NCBI GenBank assembly: GCA_002347185.1
Contig: DDXK01000073.1
Location: 1 to 7,148, forward strand
Length of the DNA stretch: 7,148 nt
Reading direction: 5' to 3'
From: Desulfobulbaceae bacterium UBA2262
GTDB taxonomy: Bacteria; Desulfobacterota; Desulfobulbia; Desulfobulbales; Desulfurivibrionaceae
Shown here: positions 1 through 7,148 of the stretch, in pieces
How positions within the stretch are numbered: position 1 is the stretch's first letter
How the letters are laid out: every line of letters starts with the position of its first letter
Notes under the pieces: generated by a model
Told to the model about the DNA's origin: nothing
What the model saw: only the letters and a program-made list of their open reading frames with translations
Databases searched by the model: none
Position numbers and translations under genes: made by a program

Positions 1-1067
1 GCCAGGTATTCGAGGATCCGCTCCTTGACCTTTTCCAGCCCGTAATGATCGGCGTCGAGCACCTCCTTGGCGATCTTGAGGTCGAGGCGGTCCTTGGTGC
101 TCTTCCGCCAGGGCAGATCGAGGATCCAGTCCAGATAGGTGCGGATGATGGCGGCCTCCGAGGCGTCGGGGTGCATCATCTCAAGACGCTTGAGCTGCTT
201 GCCCGCCTCCTTCTTGACTTCGGGCGGCATCCTGCCCCTGGCGATCTTCTCCCGCAGCTCGTCGAGTTCCTGGGAACGCTCGTCGATGTCGCCCAGCTCT
301 TTCTTCAGGGCCTGCAGCTGCTCCCGCAGGTAGTACTCGCGCTGGGTACGGCTCATCTCCTCCTTGGCCTCGGACTGGATCTTGGCCTGCATGGTGGAGA
401 CTTCCAGCTCCTTCTGCAGATACTCGGCCACCTTCCTGAGGCGCAGAACCGGATCGAAGGTCTCCAGCACCGCCTGGGATTCGGAAACCTTGAGCTGCAG
501 GTTGGAAACCACCAGATCGGCCAACCGGCCCGGCTCTTCGACATTGTTGAGGATGACCATCAGGTCGGAGGACATGATGCCCTTCAGGGAGAGGATCTTT
601 TCGGTCTGCTCCCGGACATTGCGCATCAGGGCCTCGACCTCCACGCTGACCTCGCCGGCCTCCTCGTCCTTGACCAGCTCGATCCGGGCGATGTAATGGG
701 GATCCTCCTGGACAAAGGCCTCGACCCTGGCCTTACGCAGGGCCTGCACCAGCACCTTGAGCCGGCCGTCGGGCAGCTTGAGGGTGCGCATGATCATGCA
801 GACCATGCCCACGTCGTACATCTCGTCGGGCTGGGGCTCGTCCACCGAGGCGTCCTTCTGGGTGACGAGCATGAGGAGCTTGTCCTTGGCCATGGCGTCG
901 TTGACCGCCCCCACGGAGGCGGGCCGCCCGACGAAGAGGGGGATGATCATGTAGTTGAAGATCACCACGTCACGAACCGCCATGAGCGGCAATTCCTCGG
1001 GAATCTCCTGCCCCTCGGGATCGTGGAAATCGTTCAGTTCGGAAGTTATGGAGTCATTGATGTCCAC
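1..1067 (-). CDS. lon: ATP-dependent protease Lon, N-terminal part (partial, cut by window edge)
   Basis: Lon is a cytoplasmic ATP-dependent serine protease that degrades misfolded and specific regulatory proteins. The window holds the first 355 codons; the gene continues past position 1. Residues 26-48 (LPLMAVRDVVIF, then IIPLFVGR) begin the substrate-binding LON domain, which runs to about residue 215. The coiled helical region follows, with the hallmark QREYYLREQLQALKKELG at 242-259 and YLDWILDLPW at 311-320. The visible part ends in GLEKVKERILEYL, just before the place where the family has the Walker A loop, so neither the ATPase core nor the Ser-Lys protease domain can be judged. The start is GTG at 1067-1065, preceded by AGGAGA at good spacing; no in-frame ATG lies near it. 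The first 25 residues form an acidic tail before the conserved domain. It is transcribed away from the gene at 1347, from a promoter near 1148-1176. Family assignment is very secure. Confidence 0.97.
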   Translation of the reverse strand, partial: MDINDSITSELNDFHDPEGQEIPEELPLMAVRDVVIFNYMIIPLFVGRPASVGAVNDAMAKDKLLMLVTQKDASVDEPQPDEMYDVGMVCMIMRTLKLPDGRLKVLVQALRKARVEAFVQEDPHYIARIELVKDEEAGEVSVEVEALMRNVREQTEKILSLKGIMSSDLMVILNNVEEPGRLADLVVSNLQLKVSESQAVLETFDPVLRLRKVAEYLQKELEVSTMQAKIQSEAKEEMSRTQREYYLREQLQALKKELGDIDERSQELDELREKIARGRMPPEVKKEAGKQLKRLEMMHPDASEAAIIRTYLDWILDLPWRKSTKDRLDLKIAKEVLDADHYGLEKVKERILEYL

Positions 1068-1107
1068 AACAGGTCTCCTGTGTTGTAGTAAAGCCTTTTC
1101 GGGCGGG

Positions 1108-1123
1108 GGCAAGGGCCCTTGCC
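1108..1123. repeat. 16-bp perfect palindrome in the lon leader, possible operator
   Basis: GGCAAGGGCCCTTGCC is a perfect inverted repeat without a spacer. It lies between the proposed lon transcription start (about 1141) and the ribosome binding site, roughly +18 to +33 of the transcript. A further CAAGGG half-site at 1138-1143 forms a second, wider inverted repeat with CCCTTG at 1116-1121. The position fits a repressor site or a leader hairpin. It is not the CIRCE (HrcA) sequence. There is no T-run after it on the minus strand, so it is unlikely to be an intrinsic terminator. Palindromes of this kind can arise by chance in GC-rich DNA. Confidence 0.4.
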
Positions 1124-1147
1124 GGGGATTGACCGTTCAAGGGTGCA

Positions 1148-1176
1148 AAAATAAGCATGCCGGCCGGCGAAGTCAA
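1148..1176 (-). promoter_or_regulatory. sigma70-like promoter for lon
   Basis: On the minus strand, TTGACT (1176-1171, 5 of 6 matches to the -35 consensus) and TATTTT (1153-1148, 4 of 6 to the -10) are separated by exactly 17 bp. Transcription would start near 1141, giving a leader of about 75 nt before the lon GTG. I found no clear sigma32 heat-shock promoter here (no CCCCAT-type -10 at the right distance). This is an inference from sequence only. Confidence 0.6.
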
Positions 1177-1213
1177 GACAACATCCGGCCAGCAGGCAAG
1201 GCCGGAAATCCTC

Positions 1214-1242
1214 TTGAAGAAATCGCCTTTTTGCACCATATT
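1214..1242 (+). promoter_or_regulatory. weak promoter candidate for the beta-helix gene
   Basis: TTGAAG (1214-1219) and CATATT (1237-1242) are 17 bp apart, each matching 4 of 6 consensus bases. They lie about 100 bp upstream of the chosen start at 1347 and back-to-back with the lon promoter. This is the best plus-strand candidate in the gap, but it is weak. Confidence 0.3.
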
Positions 1243-1346
1243 GCCCTCAGCAAAGGCTGCGGGGAAAAAAGAACCAGGCCGGGCGATCAACGCCTTACGC
1301 AGCAATCATGCCATGCCAGGCAACAAAACACAACAGCAACGCCGCC

Positions 1347-2147
1347 ATGACCCTCGCCATCAGCTCTTTTTTCGACCTTGCCGCCTACGCCCATCGGGAA
1401 CTCTTCCCGGCCGGGGAATACCCCTGGCAGCCCCTGGGCCGCCTGAAGGAGTATCTTGCCCGCTACCCCTACCCGGCGCTGGCCTGGCCGCTCACCCCCG
1501 GCCCCATTCCGACCACCCTGATCCTGCAAGCCAACCGCCTGCTGACGGCCGACGAGGGCACCGCCCTGGAACTCAACGATGTCGGCAGGGGCGGACTCAA
1601 GGTGTTCCAGGACGGCCAGCTCCTGGAGGAGGCCAGCGTCATCATGGCGGGCACGGTGCTGGCCGGCGGGCCGCTGGCCGTCGGCAAGGGCGTGCTCATC
1701 GAATCCGGGGCCTTTCTCAAGGGGCCGGTGGTCATCGGTGACCGGAGCGAGGTGCGGCAAGGGGCCTACCTGCGGGGCCACTGCCTGGTGGGGGCGCGCT
1801 GCGTGGTCGGCCACGTCACCGAAGTGAAGCACGCCATCTTCCTGGACGACGCCAAGGCCGGCCATTTCGCCTATCTGGGCGACAGCATCCTCGGCAACGA
1901 GGTGAACCTGGGCGCCGGCACCAAGCTCGCCAATCTGCGCTTCAGTGGGGGGGAAGTCCTGGTGAAGACCCCGGACGGCCCCATCGGCTCCGGGCTGCGC
2001 AAATTCGGGGCGATCCTCGGCGACCGCGCCCAGACCGGCTGCAACGCCGTCACCAATCCCGGCACGGTCCTGGGGAAAAAATCCATCGTCCTCCCGAACA
2101 CCACGGCGCCTTCCGGCTGGCACGGCAACAACTCCCTGATCCGCTAG
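1347..2147 (+). CDS. stand-alone left-handed beta-helix protein, GlmU C-terminal-like (putative acyltransferase)
   Basis: A 266-residue protein related to the acetyltransferase half of GlmU and of archaeal-type bifunctional sugar-phosphate nucleotidyltransferases. From about residue 95 it shows hexapeptide-repeat sequence (VLAGGPLAVGKGVLIESGAF, VVIGDRSEVRQGAYLRG). The best match to GlmU is VGHVTEVKHA (154-163) followed by KAGHFAYLGD (170-179) and NLGAGTKLANL (187-197). H173 aligns with the catalytic histidine of GlmU. The stretch near 217-225 (LRKFGAILG) resembles the archaeal-type branch. Residues 1-90 replace the nucleotidyltransferase domain; no LxxGxGTRM-type loop is present, so it cannot make UDP-sugars alone. 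An N-acetyl or other acyl transfer to a sugar nucleotide is inferred, not shown. The start is uncertain: ATG 1347 is chosen because the 13 residues from the alternative ATG 1308 look non-coding; neither has a good ribosome binding site. It converges with the next gene after 21 bp. Confidence 0.85.
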   Translation: MTLAISSFFDLAAYAHRELFPAGEYPWQPLGRLKEYLARYPYPALAWPLTPGPIPTTLILQANRLLTADEGTALELNDVGRGGLKVFQDGQLLEEASVIMAGTVLAGGPLAVGKGVLIESGAFLKGPVVIGDRSEVRQGAYLRGHCLVGARCVVGHVTEVKHAIFLDDAKAGHFAYLGDSILGNEVNLGAGTKLANLRFSGGEVLVKTPDGPIGSGLRKFGAILGDRAQTGCNAVTNPGTVLGKKSIVLPNTTAPSGWHGNNSLIR

Positions 2148-2168
2148 TCTCTTCTCCGCGCACCGGGG

Positions 2169-2465
2169 CTAGGTCGCGCCGTTTACCGCGTAATAGTGGG
2201 AGAGGCCGAGGATGAATTCCAGACAGAGGGCGATCACCAGAAAGATCCGGATGCCCCGGCTCAGGGGCAGCCGCTCGCCGATGAGGCGCTGCAGCAGGGC
2301 GACGAGGACCAGGGTGGCGCCCAGGCTGATTGGCGCCACGGCAAGAAGATGGGTGAGGGTTTCCACCAGGGTCTGCACGGGCCTGCCCGGGAAGAAGCGC
2401 ACGCTGGCCAGGAGATAGACCACAAACAAAATGGCGGTTATGAGGTGTTCCCGTCTTCTCTGCAT
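2169..2465 (-). CDS. small hypothetical membrane protein, three predicted membrane segments
   Basis: I do not recognise this 98-residue protein. It starts with a basic stretch (MQRRREH), followed by three hydrophobic segments at about residues 8-25, 33-60 and 70-90, and ends with a short polar tail (SHYYAVNGAT). The positive N-terminus suggests a cytoplasmic N-terminus and an inner-membrane location. A charged or polar linker (QRLIGERLPLSRGIR) separates segments two and three. The reading frame stays open upstream to an ATG at 2627, with another ATG at 2549. The shorter form from 2465 is preferred because the extra residues are Arg/Gly/Pro-rich without conserved-looking features, and would overlap the neighbour's upstream region. 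No strong ribosome binding site precedes 2465. It is convergent with the beta-helix gene and divergent from the gene at 2621. Hydrophobicity over a full open frame supports a real gene; its function is unknown. Confidence 0.68.
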   Translation of the reverse strand: MQRRREHLITAILFVVYLLASVRFFPGRPVQTLVETLTHLLAVAPISLGATLVLVALLQRLIGERLPLSRGIRIFLVIALCLEFILGLSHYYAVNGAT

Positions 2466-2517
2466 CTTGTGTCCGCGACTGTAAACAATGAGGCCAGCCT
2501 TCCTGATTCGGCTGTCC

Positions 2518-2546
2518 ACTCTAGCGCATTTCGGCGGGAATGGGAA
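2518..2546 (-). promoter_or_regulatory. weak promoter candidate for the small membrane protein
   Basis: On the minus strand, TTCCCA (2546-2541) and TAGAGT (2523-2518) are 17 bp apart, each matching 4 of 6 consensus bases. A start near 2511 would give a leader of about 46 nt to the ATG at 2465 and would exclude the longer upstream starts. The evidence is weak. Confidence 0.25.
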
Positions 2547-2620
2547 CATGCCGCCCTGAAAAATCGAGAAAAACCCGCCTGCCCCTGGCCGACGCCGGCC
2601 GGAAAGAGACGAGAAACGCC

Positions 2621-3694
2621 ATGACAAAGCTCAACGCCCTTTTTTTCCCGGAAACCAGCCCCCAGGCGGCGCAACTCGCCCCCTTCCTCCTCCTCTGCGA
2701 CAGCCTCCACCACTATGCCTTCCCGCCCCTGCCCGACGGGGCCTGGCCGGAAGAGCTTGCCAGGGCAGGCCTCCAGCCCGGTTACAACCCCGCCCCCCTC
2801 CCGCCGGAAGAGGAAGCCCGCTTTCAGGCCCTGCTCCGGGAGCTGCACGGCCACGAGGGGGAGTTCTACGGCGGAGCCCTCTCCTCCCTGGTCGCCGGGG
2901 TTCGTGACCGCGACGAGGCCACGGGCTGGTCCCTGGTCAGCCGCCTGCGCGCGGGCCGGCAGCCGGCGCCTCCGGGTGGGGAAGGGCAGGAACAGCTCTG
3001 GCAGGCGCGGCTTGTTCTGAAACTCGCCGAGCTGCTGGCGGAGGAAGAACGGGAGATCGCCCAAGGGCTGGCCGCCGTCTCCGGCAGGGAGACGGAACTG
3101 CTTGCCGCCCTCAAGGGCGGGGAAGAGCTGGACGAGGAAGAAGAAGCGGAGCTGCGCGGCCTCATGGCCCCGCAGCCCTTGAGCAGGCCGGCGGTGAATC
3201 CGGAGCGCTTGGCCAGGGCCTGGACCCTCCTCTTTCTGCTGGACAAACGCCGGGAGGAGAGCGCGCTGCTCGCCACCACCCACCCGGAACTCCACGCCCT
3301 GCTGGCCGAAAGCCACGAGGCGCGGACCGGCGTCCCGCCCCGGGAAGTGCTGCGCGTCTCCCTGCCCGCCGCCCTGGCAACGGGGGAGGCTGCCCTCGCC
3401 GCCTGGCTTGCGGCCGGCAGGGCGGCCGGGACCACGAGGGAGGGACTCGGCCGGGCACTGGCGGAAGTCGCCGCCGGCACGCCCCTCACCCCGGAGCGGC
3501 TGGACGGCTTGCGGCACTTCGGCCAGGAGCTGAGCCGGGCTGCCCTGACAGTACGCCCGGCAGGAGGTGGGGAGCGGCATCTCGTCGTCTACGCCTATGA
3601 GTCCCTGCCTCTCCTCCCCCTCCTGGCCGGCCTGGCCGGCCGGAACCCGGCGCCGGCGGGGAACGGGACGGGCCTTCTGGCGGTGCTGGAATGA
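2621..3694 (+). CDS. hypothetical protein, 357 residues, helical and Ala/Leu/Glu-rich
   Basis: I do not recognise a family. The protein begins MTKLNALFFPETSP, then a hydrophobic patch (LAPFLLLCDSLHHYAFP, about 19-35) that is too short and broken to be a secure membrane anchor or signal peptide. The rest is predicted mostly helical and soluble. It has Glu/Arg-rich helices at 62-76 and 130-180, including a very acidic run (EELDEEEEAEL, 168-178), a helix with WTLLFLLDKRREES (201-214), and a C-terminal part with a possible beta strand (RHLVVYAYESLP, 319-330). No catalytic, metal-binding or nucleotide-binding motif stands out. The start at 2621 is chosen over an upstream in-frame ATG at 2540 because the intervening 27 residues look non-coding; a purine-rich GAAAGAGACGAG precedes the chosen ATG. 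Its stop is 6 bp from that of the convergent universal stress gene. Coding is supported by the long open frame and the strongly GC third positions. Confidence 0.75.
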   Translation: MTKLNALFFPETSPQAAQLAPFLLLCDSLHHYAFPPLPDGAWPEELARAGLQPGYNPAPLPPEEEARFQALLRELHGHEGEFYGGALSSLVAGVRDRDEATGWSLVSRLRAGRQPAPPGGEGQEQLWQARLVLKLAELLAEEEREIAQGLAAVSGRETELLAALKGGEELDEEEEAELRGLMAPQPLSRPAVNPERLARAWTLLFLLDKRREESALLATTHPELHALLAESHEARTGVPPREVLRVSLPAALATGEAALAAWLAAGRAAGTTREGLGRALAEVAAGTPLTPERLDGLRHFGQELSRAALTVRPAGGGERHLVVYAYESLPLLPLLAGLAGRNPAPAGNGTGLLAVLE

Positions 3695-3700
3695 AGGGGG

Positions 3701-4147
3701 CTACTCCCGGTAGGGATTGATGGTCAGGACCGGACAGGGCGCCGTCTTGACGATCCGTTCCGCCACGCTGCCGAAGAGGATCTTTTCCAGCCCCTTGTAG
3801 CCGTGGGTGCCCATGATGATCAGGTCCGCGTCCTCTTGCTCGGCATGGCGATTGATCTCGTCGACCACGTCCCCGGAAAGGATGGCGGTGGAGGCCTCCA
3901 CGCCTGGCAGGGTTTCGGCGAGGAAGCTTTTCATCCTTTCCCTGGCGCTGGCCACCATCTCCTCCTCGAACTGGGCAATGGGCATATGGGGCACGAAAAA
4001 GCCGGAATAATCGTCGAAGCTCTGCACCACAAAGACAACGGCGAGCCGGGCCCGGAACTTGCCCGCGAACTCGGCGGCCGTACGCAGAATCTTCTGGGAA
4101 TTTTCCGAAAAATCAACCGGGACCAGGATCTTTTTGATTTCCTTCAT
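3701..4147 (-). CDS. universal stress protein, UspA family
   Basis: A 148-residue single-domain Usp protein, the usual length for the family. These cytoplasmic proteins form dimers, and many bind ATP; they raise survival under starvation and other stress, usually without a known enzymatic reaction. The N-terminal strand and loop are typical (KKILVPVDFSENS, 5-17, with D12 in the usual nucleotide-contacting position). Near the C-terminus lies IIMGTHGYKG, then FGSVAERIV: G113-x2-G116-x9-G126-S127 is the complete ATP-binding signature, so this is an ATP-binding type rather than the non-binding UspA type. The end CPVLTI is also typical. The start ATG at 4147 is fixed by an excellent ribosome binding site (AAAGGAGG); the open frame reaches 26 residues further upstream without coding character. 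It is monocistronic, convergent with the gene at 2621 and divergent from the helicase. Confidence 0.95.
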   Translation of the reverse strand: MKEIKKILVPVDFSENSQKILRTAAEFAGKFRARLAVVFVVQSFDDYSGFFVPHMPIAQFEEEMVASARERMKSFLAETLPGVEASTAILSGDVVDEINRHAEQEDADLIIMGTHGYKGLEKILFGSVAERIVKTAPCPVLTINPYRE

Positions 4148-4229
4148 AACCCCTCCTTTGGTATGGATGGCACTGTTTCCGCACAATCCGGATGCACGGC
4201 CCGTGGATGCTCGGCCTTCCTGCATTCTC

Positions 4230-4259
4230 AGGCTATCAGAACAATTTTCCCCTTGTCAA
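4230..4259 (-). promoter_or_regulatory. promoter for the universal stress gene, with extended -10
   Basis: On the minus strand, a perfect -35 TTGACA (4259-4254) is followed 18 bp later by TAGCCT (4235-4230). The latter keeps the three most conserved -10 bases and is preceded directly by TGA, an extended -10 (TGn). The predicted start is near 4223, leaving a leader of about 75 nt. This is the most AT-rich part of the gap. Confidence 0.5.
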
Positions 4260-4350
4260 CAGCGGAGCCCCGTGCCGGCCACGGCTCCCGTCCGCAGGGG
4301 AGATCCCGCCCCTGCCCGCTGATCGGGCCGGGGTGTTTGCGAGTCCTATC

Positions 4351-6344
<1,994 letters not shown>

Positions 6345-6348
<4 letters not shown>

Positions 6349-7148
6349 GCAACGCCGAAGTTCTTGCCGCTCTGCGGCGGCGGGCCGCCGCCATCGACGC
6401 GGTGATGGAGGAGGATCTCAAGGGAGTGCGCAGCCCCCTGCTGGGCCAGGTGCTCCGCCAGGCACTCTTTCAGGGCGGCAAGCGGATCCGGCCCCTGCTC
6501 ACCCTCCTGGCCGCCTCCCTGCGCGGGGAGGCGCCCGCCGATACGGCCAGGCTCGCCATCGCCTTCGAATACCTGCACGCGGCAAGCCTGATCCACGACG
6601 ACATCATCGACCATGCCGAGCTCCGGCGCGGGCAAAAGACCGCCCATCTGCTCTGGGGCGAGGCCGCGGCCATCCTCGCCGGCGACTTCCTCCATGCCCG
6701 GGCCCTGGAGCTGGCCGGAACGGTGGGCGGCCGGCAAGGGGTGGCCGCCATCGGCCAGGCCACCGCCGCCATGGTGGAAGCCGAATTCCTGCAGATGCAG
6801 ACCGCCCGGGAGCAGAGCTCGACCGAGGGAAACTACTTCCAGGTGCTGCTGGGCAAAACCGCCGCCCTCATCGCCGCGGCCTGCGAGGCCGGCGTCGACC
6901 ACGCCCAGGGCTCTCCGGCGGATCGCGCGGCCCTGCGCACCTACGGCGCCAACCTGGGGCTTGCCTTCCAGATCGTCGACGACCTCCTCGACTACCTGGG
7001 GGACCCGGAGAAAACCGGCAAGGCGGTGGGCAACGACTTTCAGGAAGGAAAAATGACCCTGCCCCTCATCAAGGCCCTGGCCAGCGCCCCCCGCCAGGAG
7101 CGCGACGCCCTGACCGCCCTCCTCGGCTTGCCGCCCGCAGAGCGGGCG
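6345..7148 (+). CDS. polyprenyl diphosphate synthase, long-chain trans type (partial, 3' end missing)
   Basis: An all-trans polyprenyl diphosphate synthase (IspA/IspB fold) that adds isopentenyl diphosphate units head-to-tail to an allylic starter; in bacteria this supplies quinone side chains or shorter precursors. The first 268 residues are present; the family is usually about 320, so some 50 C-terminal residues lie beyond the edge. Visible motifs: GGKRIRP (44-50, diphosphate binding); first Asp-rich motif DDIID (85-89) followed by RRGQKTAH (94-101); GKT (170-172); second Asp-rich motif DDLLD (212-216); and GNDFQEGKMTLPLI (229-242). The residue five before the first Asp motif is alanine (A80), small as in IspB, which by the family's chain-length rule favours a long product such as an octaprenyl or similar menaquinone tail; exact length cannot be read. 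The start is fixed by AGGAGG and a 4-nt overlap with the helicase, implying co-transcription. Symbol withheld because ispB, hepT and similar names depend on product length. Confidence 0.93.

Noticed and set aside
45..1088. A 347-codon open frame on the plus strand opposite lon
   Set aside because: The minus strand codes an unmistakable Lon N-terminus; the plus-strand product is low-complexity His/Leu/Gly-rich and runs through the lon start and leader.
1287..2123. A 278-codon minus-strand frame opposite the beta-helix gene
   Set aside because: The plus strand shows GlmU-like motifs; the minus frame has no recognisable motif.
2148..2168. Possible bidirectional terminator between convergent genes
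   Set aside because: The 21-bp gap has no stable hairpin followed by a T-run on either strand.
2438..3580. A 380-codon minus-strand frame opposite the 357-residue hypothetical gene
   Set aside because: It has a Gly/Arg/Gln/Pro-rich composition typical of an antisense shadow, and would overlap the start of the small membrane gene. The plus frame has normal hydrophobic patterning. I rate this rejection less secure than the others because neither product is recognised.
3624..3650. Short CTGGCCGG tandem and inverted motifs near the end of the hypothetical gene
   Set aside because: They encode Leu-Ala-Gly repeats in a GC-rich gene, with no T-run after them, so they are not a terminator or mobile-element end.

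Overview
This is a GC-rich bacterial chromosomal window of densely packed housekeeping-type genes on alternating strands. The gene content suggests a Gram-negative, probably anaerobic bacterium, most likely in the Desulfobacterota / former Deltaproteobacteria. Three things point that way: a Lon protease with an acidic N-terminal tail, a DinG-type iron-sulfur helicase translationally coupled to a long-chain polyprenyl diphosphate synthase (quinone side chain), and a stand-alone GlmU-like beta-helix protein. The lineage is inferred from gene style only, because no rRNA or other phylogenetic marker is present.

Layout: (1) positions 1-1067, minus strand: the N-terminal 355 residues of Lon protease, cut by the window edge just before the Walker A motif. 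(2) 1068-1346: a divergent intergenic region with a good sigma70-like promoter for lon, a 16-bp perfect palindrome in the lon leader and a weaker promoter candidate for the plus-strand neighbour. (3) 1347-2147, plus: a left-handed beta-helix protein like the GlmU C-terminal domain, lacking the nucleotidyltransferase domain. (4) 2169-2465, minus: an unrecognised 98-residue protein with three predicted membrane segments. (5) 2621-3694, plus: an unrecognised 357-residue, mostly helical, Ala/Leu/Glu-rich protein. (6) 3701-4147, minus: a single-domain UspA-type universal stress protein with an intact ATP-binding signature, a strong ribosome binding site and its own promoter. (7) 4351-6348, plus: a DinG/XPD-type superfamily 2 helicase with four Fe-S cysteines. 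(8) 6345-7148, plus: an IspB-like polyprenyl diphosphate synthase overlapping the helicase by 4 nt (ATGA) and cut by the right edge.

The genes do not form one pathway. Only the helicase and the prenyl synthase look co-transcribed. Lon and the universal stress protein share a stress / protein-homeostasis theme but have separate promoters. The other genes sit in divergent or convergent pairs with short gaps (21 bp between genes 3 and 4, 6 bp between genes 5 and 6). No stretch over 300 bp lacks a gene; the largest gap is the 279 bp upstream of lon. I see no rRNA, tRNA, CRISPR array, insertion sequence, phage gene, toxin-antitoxin pair or defence system. The long opposite-strand reading frames over lon and the helicase are composition artefacts. 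I do not find a convincing new multi-gene system; the most open questions are the two unrecognised proteins and the palindromic lon leader.
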